The notes beneath the pieces are model-generated. The model was not told the origin of the DNA. It saw only the letters and a program-made list of their open reading frames with translations, and did not search any database. A DNA stretch of 13,086 bases from Beijerinckiaceae bacterium (GTDB lineage: Bacteria; Pseudomonadota; Alphaproteobacteria; Rhizobiales; Beijerinckiaceae), in contig DAICZI010000010.1 in NCBI GenBank assembly GCA_027311205.1, forward strand, positions 1 to 13,086, in the 5' to 3' direction. The position numbers and the translations under genes were made by a program. Positions 5,653-13,086 of the stretch are shown in pieces (position 1 is the first letter of the stretch; the number at the start of each line of letters is the position of its first letter).

Positions 5653-5761
5653 TGGTTTCCGAAAACTTTGTTTGTGGCCTGCAACTTTTTGGTTCCTCGC
5701 GCAGTTGTCCAACGCGCGGCAGGCCCCCCGCAACCAACTGGCGCAAGAGTTGAAGGCTGAC

Positions 5762-8700
5762 ATGCAGAACATCATTCCGGGTCTTTTCAAGACGCACCAA
5801 CCCACCCCGCCCTGGATCAATACCCAGGCCATCCGGGCAGAATTATTTGGCATCGAGCGGCTGGAAGCCCATGCGCGCAGCCTTGCCTTGTCGCAACCTG
5901 TCGTGGCGCGGCCGAAGCGGCGCCCAGCACTTGCCTTGCGTCTGGCCGACAACGGCGCGGCGCTGCTGGCCGCCTATCAGGCGATGACGCGAGCCGTCGA
6001 TGACAGCCAGGCCATAACCCCGGCTGCTGAATGGCTGATCGATAATTACCATCTTGTCGAGCAGCAGTTTCGTGAAGTGCGGTCCGATTTGCCGCCGGGC
6101 TATTACCGGCAATTGCCCAAACTCGCGGCGGGGCCGTTTGCCGGCTATCCGCGGATTTTGGGCATCGCCTGGGCCTTTGTCGCCCATACCGACAGCCGCT
6201 ATGATTCCAATATGCTGCGCCGCTTCATCCTCGCCTATCAGGAGGTGCAACCGCTGACGATTGGCGAATTGTGGGCCTTGTCCATCACCTTGCGGATCGT
6301 CCTGATCGAAAATCTGCGACGCCTGGCCGATTTGATGGTGGCAAGCCGCGTTGATCGAGCTCGTGCCAATGATCTGGCGCAGAACATGCTTGCAGCCAAA
6401 CCCTCGCGGCCAGACGATATTGCCACGCTGCTGGCGGATTTTGGACAAGCCCCTGTCTCCGATGCGTTCGCGGTTCAACTGCTGCAGCGGCTGCACGATC
6501 AGGACGAGCGGATCATCCCAGCGTTGGCCTGGCTTGAGGGCCGCCTTGCTATCCGCGACAGTTCGACGGAAAAAGTGGTGAGCGACGAGCACATGCGCCA
6601 AAGCGCTGCCACCGTCACCGTCAGCAATATCGTCAACAGCCTTCGCATGATCTCCAATGTCGATTGGGCGGATCTGTTTGAAAGCATGAGCCTTGTTCAG
6701 AGGGTGCTGGCCACCGAACCGGCCTTTCTGACCATGGATTTTGTCACGCGCAATCTTTACCGCAGCGCAATCGAGGAGCTGGCACGCGGCTCGCGCCACA
6801 GTGAGGAGGAAATTGCCCGCCGTGCCCTCCTGCCCGCGCACACGCCCAACGCCGCCAATAGCCGCGGCGCGGGCTATTGGCTTGTGGGCGGCGGACGGCT
6901 GGCTTTCGAAGCCGTACTTGAATTTCGCCCCACATTGTCCCTTCGCCTGAAGCGATGGCTGCGCGCGGCGGGGATCGGTGGCTATGGTGCTGCCATTGCC
7001 CTCTGCATCACCGGATTCCTGCTGGGTGTGGTGGCCGTCTTCGGGCATTTTGGGCTGGGATGGGTGGTTCTTCTTGCCCTGCTCAGTCTTGTCCCGATCA
7101 GTGAATCGGCCGTGGCCCTGGTCAATTGCCTGGTCATGAAAGCCATCCGGCCTTTGCCCTTGCCGGCTCTCGAACTCAAGGAACCCATTCCCGAGGCCTT
7201 GCGCACCTTGATCGTCGTCCCGTGCATGCTGGGTTCACTGGATGGCGTAGCTGCGCTGATTGAAACGCTCGAAGTCCATCATCTGGTCAGCCCCGCTGGC
7301 GAGGTCTATTTTGCGCTTCTGTCCGATTGGATTGATGCCGACCAGCAGAGCCTGCCAGGCGATGCGCCATTGCTTGAGGCGGCCCTTGCCGGGATTGCAA
7401 TGCTCAACGAGCGCTATCCACCCTTGAGCGCCGGGCCACGCTTTCTGCTGTTGCATCGCGAGCGCCAATGGAGTGCCAGCGAAAAATGCTGGATCGGCTG
7501 GGAACGCAAACGGGGCAAATTGCAGCAACTAAACTTGTTGCTGGGTGCTTCTGGCACAAGCGGAGCAGTCACCAGCCCCTTTTTCAACAGCGCGGATGTG
7601 CCCGCAGGCGTGCGCTATGTCATCACCCTCGATGCTGACACGCGCCTGCCGCGCGACAGCGTGCGCAAGCTGATCGGCAAAATGGCCCACCCGCTCAACA
7701 GGGCGCATTTTGACGCGAAATTAGGCCGCGTTACCGAGGGTTACGGCGTGCTGCAGCCGCGTGTCACACTGTCCATGCCCGTAGGCGAGGAGGGCTCGCT
7801 TTATCAACGCATTTTCTCCAACCAGAATGGCATAGACCCCTATGCGGCTGCGGTTTCGGACGTCTATCAGGATTTGTTCGATGAGGGCTCGTTTGCCGGC
7901 AAAGGCATCTATGATGTCGCTGCCTTTGAAGCGTCACTCAAGGATCGTGTGCCGGAAGCGACCATGCTCAGCCATGATCTGTTTGAGGGCATTTTTGCCC
8001 GTGCAGGTCTCGTTTCCGACGTCGAGGTGATCGAGTACTATCCCACCCGCTACGATATTGCGGCACTGCGTCAGCATCGCTGGGCGCGGGGCGATTGGCA
8101 GTTGCTGCCATGGATCTTGTCGCGCCAACCCCTTCCCGCGACCGGGCGCTGGAAGATGCTGGACAATCTGCGCCGCACGCTGACGGCACCCTTCGCGGTG
8201 CTGGCTTTGCTCTGCGGCTGGTTGCTGCCGTTTCACGCTGGCCTGATCTGGACGCTGCTCACCCTTGCGACCATCATGACACCAACGCTCATTCCCATCG
8301 TGTGTTCCATTTTGCCGACCAATCCGGGTGTGTCGATTACAGCGCATCTGCGCTCGATCGGCACTGACCTCAGTTTTGCCCTGACCCGAAGCCTGTTTCT
8401 GGTGATATTTCTGGGTGATCAGGCATGGATGATGGCTGATGCCATCGTGCGCACCGTTTATCGCCTGTTTTTCTCCCGGCGATATATGCTGGAATGGGTG
8501 TCACATGCCCAGACCGCCACCAGTGAAAAGCTGACAGTCCCTGGATTTGCCAAGCGCATGGCAGGTGCGGTGATTTTAGGCCTTTTTGCCACCACCATCG
8601 CGCTTGAACACCCCAGCAATGCGCTGCTCGCCGCGCCCTTTGCTTTGCTCTGGCTGGCCTCACCCTTCATCGCGCTCTGGGCCAGCCTGCCACCGGCAGA

Positions 8701-11700
8701 GGCCGGGCGACCCTTCGCGGTGCTGTGGGCCTTCATCCCCGGCATAGCGCGCTGGGCGCGCATTTCGCCGGTAATTGTCGGCGAAGTGCCGCTCAATGCC
8801 GCTGACGAGCTGGAGCTCCGCCTGACCGCGCGCCGGACGTGGCGATTCTTTGAGACTTTCGTGACGGCGGACGACAATATGCTGCCGCCCGACAATTTTC
8901 AGGAAGACCCGGTAACGGTGGTGGCGCATCGAACCTCGCCTACCAATCTCGGCCTCTACCTTCTCTCCATCGTCAGTGCGCGCGATTTTGGCTGGATTGG
9001 CACAGCTGAGGCCATTGAAAGGCTGGAGGCAACACTTGCGACCATGATGAAAATGGAGCAGGTGCGCGGCCATTTCCTCAACTGGTACGATACGCGATCC
9101 CTGCTTCCGCTCGCACCGGAATATGTATCGTCGGTCGATAGCGGCAATCTTGCCGGACATCTGATCACGCTGGCCCGCACCTGCGAGGAGTGGCTGAGGG
9201 CGGACGCCAAACCGGCTCCCATGCCTTCGGGCCTCGCCGACGCGCTGGCCCTGGCCTCGCTTGAGGCGCATAAGGTTTTTGCGGTGGTGCCCCATACGCC
9301 CGAAATCAGCGAATTTCTGCGCGGCCTTTCGCAACTGAAATCCCTTGGCGACGCCTCGGCGGACACAAATCTGGCCCCTGATATCATCCGTGCCGGCGAG
9401 AAGGTCGCAACGCTCCTGCAAGCCATTCCCGATAATGCCACTGCCTCCGGCAGGGAGAGCCTGTCGTATTGGGTGGCGGCCATCAACAGAACGATTCAGA
9501 GCCACCTGCGTGACGGTCAAAGGCAGGAACGGCTGGCCCTGGCTGACGTCCAGCGTCTGCTTGCCATTGAGGCGCAGGCGCGCGGGCTGGCCATGGCAAT
9601 GGATTTTGCCTTTCTGCTTGACCCAAGACGCAAGCTTTTGTCGATTGGCTACCTCGTCCATGAGGATGCACTGGATGTGAGTTGCTATGATCTGCTCGCC
9701 TCCGAGGCCCGGCTGGCGAGCTTCATGGCCATAGCCAAGGGCGATGTTCTGGCCCAGCACTGGTTCCGTCTTGGCCGCAATGTGGTGCTGATTGCCCGGC
9801 GTGCCGCGTTGGTCTCGTGGTCGGGATCCATGTTTGAATACCTGATGCCGTCCTTGATCATGCGCGCCCCGACGGGCAGCCTCATTGAACAGACCAGCCG
9901 TCTGATCGTGCGCCGTCAGATCGCCTATACCGCCGCGCTGGGGATTCCCTGGGGGATTTCGGAATCGGCCTACAATGTCCGTGATTTCGAGATGACCTAC
10001 CAATATTCCAACTTTGGCGTCCCGGGCCTTGGCCTGAAGCGCGGCCTGGATGCCAATATGGTCATTGCGCCCTATGCGACGGCGCTGGCCGCGATGGTGG
10101 AGCCGCAGGCTGCCGCACGCAATCTGCGGCACCTGGCCAGGCTCGGCGGTCTCGGCGCTTATGGCTATTATGAAAGTCTTGATTTTACGCCCGTCCGGCT
10201 GCCCGAAGGCCAGACCGTTGCCATCGTCAGGGCTTTTATGGCGCACCACCAGGGGATGACGATCGTCGCCATTGCCAATGCCTTGCTGGGTTCGCAAATG
10301 CGGGCGCGCTTTCACGCCGAGCCAATGGTGCAGGCCACCGAACTCCTCCTCCAGGAACGCCCGCCCCGTGACGTCGCCATGACACGGCGATGGGAAGCTG
10401 GCACCAAATCGCTGGCTCGCATCCGCAATTCCGGTGCGCCCGGCGGACGGCGCTTCACAAGCACCATTGAGGCGGTGCCCGCCACGCATTTGCTCTCCAA
10501 CAGCCAGTATAGCCTGATGCTTACCAGCGCCGGGTCTGGCTATAGCCGGTTTCGCGACATGGCGATTTCGCGCTGGCGCGAAGACGCGACCTGCGACGAT
10601 TGGGGCTCCTATATTTTCATACGCGACCGCCAAAACGGCGAAGTATGGTCAGCGAGTTCGCAGCCTTGTCACAAGGAGCCGGATGATCATGAGGTCGTTT
10701 TCAATGAAGACCGGGCGATTTTCACCCGCCGCGATGGCACCCTGACGACCATGATGGAGGTTTTGGTTTCGATCGAAGACAATTCAGAGGTTCGGCAAAT
10801 CAGTCTGGTCAATTACGGCACGCGGTCGCGCGACATCGAACTGACCTCCTACGCTGAACTGGTGTTGACCACACCAGCCGCCGACCGCGCCCATCCGGCA
10901 TTTTCCAAAATGTTTGTGGAAACCGAATTCGTGCCCGAGTGCGAAGCGATTGTGGCCACACGTCGCCGACGAACGCCGACGGAAAGCGAAATCTGGGCAG
11001 CGCATCTTGCCGTTGTCGACGGCGAAACCCTCGGTGCCGTGGAGATCGAAACTGACCGCGCGCGCTTTATCGGACGTGGCCGCACCATTCATGATGCCGC
11101 CGCCATGTCGGGCGGGGCCAAGCTCTCCCACACGACCGGCACGGTGCTTGATCCCATTTTCGCACTTCGCAAATCCATCCGTATCGCGCCCGGTGCCACA
11201 AGACGCATAGCCTTCTGGACCATGGTGATGCCAACACGGGCAACCTTGCTGGACTGCATCGACAAGCATCGCGACCGAACCGCGTTCTTGCGCGCCGCAA
11301 CGCTATCCTGGAGTCAGGCCCAGGTACAACTCTATCACATTGGCATTGATGCCGCCGAGGCGGCCTTGTTTCAACGCCTTGCCGGCCACCTGCTTTATGC
11401 TGGCCCGGCCTTGCGTTCCACTTCGGAGGCCATCGTGCGTGGGGCCGGGGCGCAATCGGGCCTGTGGGGACTGAGCATTTCGGGCGATCTGCCGCTGCTG
11501 GTGTTGCGCATCAGCGATGCCGAGCATCTCGGCCTCGCGCGACAATTGCTGATGGCCCAGGAATATTGGCGGATGAAACATTTCAGCGTTGATCTGGTCA
11601 TCGTCAATGAGCGCGACGCCTCCTATGTCCAGGATCTGCAAATCGCCATCGAGACCATCGTGCGCACAAGCAATGCGCGTCAGAAGGTCAGTGCTGAAAC

Positions 11701-13086
11701 CGCGACAGGCGGTGTCTTCGTTGTGCGGGCTGATCTTATGGCTGCCTCGACGAGGGCATTGCTTTTATCCGTCGCGCGCGGTGTTATCGTCGGGCAGCGT
11801 GGCAGCCTGCGGGATCAGCTTGATCGTGCCGAACAGGCACAGCCGCTTCAGCCCCGCATCGCGGCGGTGAGTGCCTTGCGCCGAACGCCAACTGCCCCAC
11901 CGGAAGGCCCGCGCCTCGAATTTTTCAACGGACTGGGGGGTTTTGCCAATGAAGGGCGGGACTATGTGGTGACGCTTGGCCCAAACCAGTCAACCCCCGC
12001 GCCGTGGATAAATGTCATCGCCAATCCCCAATTCGGCTTCCAGGTCTCGGCGGAGGGCGCGGGTTACACATGGTCGCTCAACAGCCGCGAAAACCAGTTG
12101 ACGCCATGGTCAAACGATCCAGTGAGCGACGTGCCCGGCGAAGTGATCTATCTGCGCGATGAAGATACCTGGGAAGTCTGGAGTGCGACAGCGCAGCCAT
12201 GCCGTGATGCCAGCGCCACTTATGTGGCCACCCATGGCCATGGCTACAGCCGCTTTACCCATGACTCGCGGGAGGTTCGCGTTGATCTCGTGCAATTTGT
12301 GCCCGTCGATGATCCGGTCAAAATCTCGCGACTGACCTTGCGAAACCTGTCCTCGCGGCCACGTCGCCTGTCGGTCAGCGCCTATGCCGCCTTTGTACTC
12401 GGGCCGTCACGCAGCGCTGCCTCGGCCTATGTGACAACGAGCCTTGATGAGGCGACGCAGGCTATCCTGGCCAGCAACGAATGGACTGCGGGCTTTGGAG
12501 GACGCGTCGCGTTCCTTGACCTTGGCGGTGCGCAAAGCGAATGGACGGGCGACCGTTGCGCCTTTATTGGCCGCAATGGCACTCTGGCGCAGCCTTTTGC
12601 GTTGCGGGGTCGAGCGCGACTCTCCGGCAAGACCGGTGGCGGTCTCGATCCCTGTGGCGTGCTGAAGGCATTTGTCACCCTTCAGCCAGGGGAGACCCGC
12701 GAAATCACCATGGTCCTTGGCCAGGCGGCAGACATCGAGGGCGCGCGTGACCTTATCCTGCGCTACCGGACGCGCAATCTTGATCATGTATTGAGCGAAG
12801 TCAGGGCGCAATGGAGCCAGATTCTGGAGACCGTGCAGGTCAGGACACCTGACCGCGCCATGGACATCATGCTCAATGGCTGGTTGCTGTATCAGACTCT
12901 GGCCTGCCGGGTCTGGGCACGGTCGGCCTTTTATCAAGCCAGCGGGGCCTTCGGCTTTCGTGATCAGTTGCAGGATGGCATGGCTCTGGCTGCCCTGCGC
13001 CCGGATCTGACCCGCGCCCACCTGCTGCGGGCGGCGGCACGCCAGTTCATCGAGGGCGACGTGCAGCATTGGTGGTTGCCTAGCAC
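5762..13086 (+). CDS. ndvB: Cyclic beta-1,2-glucan synthase NdvB/Cgs (partial, C-terminus beyond right edge)
   Basis: Giant inner-membrane enzyme that polymerises UDP-glucose into beta-1,2-glucan, cyclises it and controls ring size; the product is periplasmic osmoregulated glucan. The window holds 2441 codons of a usual 2800-2900. ATG 5762 (MQNIIPGLFKT) has AAGG 5 nt upstream and leads into the family motif AIRAELFGIERLEAHARSLA. Transmembrane helices are predicted at about 405-458 and again at 808-852, 877-905 and 933-978. The GT84/GT2 catalytic region between them has DxD in TLDADTRLP (Asp624, Asp626), acidic SHDLFEG (Asp739, Glu742) and the RxxRW motif RQHRWARGDW (770-774). Residues about 1030-1510 are the glycoamylase-like domain (RTSPTNLGLYLLS, GIPWGISESAYNV, AHHQGMTIVAIA), assigned to cyclisation in studied enzymes. 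GH94-type beta-sandwich regions follow from about 1578 and 2051 (FFNGLGGFANEGRDYVV). The GH94 catalytic barrel begins near 2369 (RSAFYQASGAFGFRDQLQD) and is cut after QHWWLPS, before its catalytic Asp. No frameshift is seen. Confidence 0.96.
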   Translation, partial: MQNIIPGLFKTHQPTPPWINTQAIRAELFGIERLEAHARSLALSQPVVARPKRRPALALRLADNGAALLAAYQAMTRAVDDSQAITPAAEWLIDNYHLVEQQFREVRSDLPPGYYRQLPKLAAGPFAGYPRILGIAWAFVAHTDSRYDSNMLRRFILAYQEVQPLTIGELWALSITLRIVLIENLRRLADLMVASRVDRARANDLAQNMLAAKPSRPDDIATLLADFGQAPVSDAFAVQLLQRLHDQDERIIPALAWLEGRLAIRDSSTEKVVSDEHMRQSAATVTVSNIVNSLRMISNVDWADLFESMSLVQRVLATEPAFLTMDFVTRNLYRSAIEELARGSRHSEEEIARRALLPAHTPNAANSRGAGYWLVGGGRLAFEAVLEFRPTLSLRLKRWLRAAGIGGYGAAIALCITGFLLGVVAVFGHFGLGWVVLLALLSLVPISESAVALVNCLVMKAIRPLPLPALELKEPIPEALRTLIVVPCMLGSLDGVAALIETLEVHHLVSPAGEVYFALLSDWIDADQQSLPGDAPLLEAALAGIAMLNERYPPLSAGPRFLLLHRERQWSASEKCWIGWERKRGKLQQLNLLLGASGTSGAVTSPFFNSADVPAGVRYVITLDADTRLPRDSVRKLIGKMAHPLNRAHFDAKLGRVTEGYGVLQPRVTLSMPVGEEGSLYQRIFSNQNGIDPYAAAVSDVYQDLFDEGSFAGKGIYDVAAFEASLKDRVPEATMLSHDLFEGIFARAGLVSDVEVIEYYPTRYDIAALRQHRWARGDWQLLPWILSRQPLPATGRWKMLDNLRRTLTAPFAVLALLCGWLLPFHAGLIWTLLTLATIMTPTLIPIVCSILPTNPGVSITAHLRSIGTDLSFALTRSLFLVIFLGDQAWMMADAIVRTVYRLFFSRRYMLEWVSHAQTATSEKLTVPGFAKRMAGAVILGLFATTIALEHPSNALLAAPFALLWLASPFIALWASLPPAEAGRPFAVLWAFIPGIARWARISPVIVGEVPLNAADELELRLTARRTWRFFETFVTADDNMLPPDNFQEDPVTVVAHRTSPTNLGLYLLSIVSARDFGWIGTAEAIERLEATLATMMKMEQVRGHFLNWYDTRSLLPLAPEYVSSVDSGNLAGHLITLARTCEEWLRADAKPAPMPSGLADALALASLEAHKVFAVVPHTPEISEFLRGLSQLKSLGDASADTNLAPDIIRAGEKVATLLQAIPDNATASGRESLSYWVAAINRTIQSHLRDGQRQERLALADVQRLLAIEAQARGLAMAMDFAFLLDPRRKLLSIGYLVHEDALDVSCYDLLASEARLASFMAIAKGDVLAQHWFRLGRNVVLIARRAALVSWSGSMFEYLMPSLIMRAPTGSLIEQTSRLIVRRQIAYTAALGIPWGISESAYNVRDFEMTYQYSNFGVPGLGLKRGLDANMVIAPYATALAAMVEPQAAARNLRHLARLGGLGAYGYYESLDFTPVRLPEGQTVAIVRAFMAHHQGMTIVAIANALLGSQMRARFHAEPMVQATELLLQERPPRDVAMTRRWEAGTKSLARIRNSGAPGGRRFTSTIEAVPATHLLSNSQYSLMLTSAGSGYSRFRDMAISRWREDATCDDWGSYIFIRDRQNGEVWSASSQPCHKEPDDHEVVFNEDRAIFTRRDGTLTTMMEVLVSIEDNSEVRQISLVNYGTRSRDIELTSYAELVLTTPAADRAHPAFSKMFVETEFVPECEAIVATRRRRTPTESEIWAAHLAVVDGETLGAVEIETDRARFIGRGRTIHDAAAMSGGAKLSHTTGTVLDPIFALRKSIRIAPGATRRIAFWTMVMPTRATLLDCIDKHRDRTAFLRAATLSWSQAQVQLYHIGIDAAEAALFQRLAGHLLYAGPALRSTSEAIVRGAGAQSGLWGLSISGDLPLLVLRISDAEHLGLARQLLMAQEYWRMKHFSVDLVIVNERDASYVQDLQIAIETIVRTSNARQKVSAETATGGVFVVRADLMAASTRALLLSVARGVIVGQRGSLRDQLDRAEQAQPLQPRIAAVSALRRTPTAPPEGPRLEFFNGLGGFANEGRDYVVTLGPNQSTPAPWINVIANPQFGFQVSAEGAGYTWSLNSRENQLTPWSNDPVSDVPGEVIYLRDEDTWEVWSATAQPCRDASATYVATHGHGYSRFTHDSREVRVDLVQFVPVDDPVKISRLTLRNLSSRPRRLSVSAYAAFVLGPSRSAASAYVTTSLDEATQAILASNEWTAGFGGRVAFLDLGGAQSEWTGDRCAFIGRNGTLAQPFALRGRARLSGKTGGGLDPCGVLKAFVTLQPGETREITMVLGQAADIEGARDLILRYRTRNLDHVLSEVRAQWSQILETVQVRTPDRAMDIMLNGWLLYQTLACRVWARSAFYQASGAFGFRDQLQDGMALAALRPDLTRAHLLRAAARQFIEGDVQHWWLPS

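Noticed and set aside
5582..5761. Upstream extension of the ndvB reading frame (possible TTG starts at 5705 and 5750)
   Set aside because: The frame is open but the translation looks non-coding, and the known family N-terminus fits the ATG at 5762, which has AAGG upstream.
5843..7048. A 401-codon open frame on the minus strand
   Set aside because: Also antisense to ndvB, with low-complexity Gln/Arg/Gly-rich translation and no recognisable domain.
8660..10633. A 657-codon open frame on the minus strand
   Set aside because: It lies entirely antisense to ndvB, whose plus-strand translation shows conserved domain motifs throughout. High GC at third positions commonly creates such long antisense frames, and the translation resembles no family.

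Overview
The window looks like chromosomal DNA of an alphaproteobacterium. This rests on gene content: a complete PhyR/NepR/EcfG general stress response (GSR) module, which is restricted to Alphaproteobacteria, an HWE-family histidine kinase, a DUF3309 mini-protein and a cyclic beta-1,2-glucan synthase. The GC-rich coding regions fit. A Hyphomicrobiales-like host is my best guess, but I cannot name a genus.

Layout, left to right. (1) 1-291, minus: the first 97 codons of a MarR-type regulator that runs off the left edge. (2) 292-1017: about 0.7 kb with no recognisable gene, ending in a strong minus-strand RNA hairpin. (3) 1018-1326, minus: a small glycine-zipper, histidine-rich lipoprotein with its own EcfG-type promoter. 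(4) 1460-4222, minus: the probable operon nepR - ecfG - HWE histidine kinase. (5) 4498-5298, plus: phyR, divergent from nepR. The nepR-phyR spacer carries two back-to-back GGAAC-N16-CGTT promoters. (6) 5313-5471, minus: a 52-aa DUF3309 membrane mini-protein, convergent with phyR; a hairpin spans the junction. (7) 5762 to the right edge, plus: 2441 codons of a giant ndvB/cgs gene, cut off inside its GH94 catalytic region.

How it works together (known for the system, inferred here). Stress would activate HWE kinases such as the one encoded here. Phosphorylated PhyR would then bind NepR and release EcfG, which reads GGAAC-N16/17-CGTT promoters. Five exact GGAAC-N16-CGTT matches occur in the window. 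Four lie directly upstream of nepR-ecfG, phyR, DUF3309 and the glycine-zipper lipoprotein. The fifth lies further upstream of DUF3309, opposite the ndvB leader. The module is therefore predicted to be autoregulated and to drive two small envelope-protein genes beside it. NdvB makes periplasmic osmoregulated glucan, an envelope-stress function that suits the neighbourhood, but no EcfG motif points toward it.

I did not find a clearly new system. The most interesting items are the promoter cluster, the His-rich glycine-zipper lipoprotein with its strand-specific 3' hairpin, and the unexplained extra promoter motif upstream of DUF3309.
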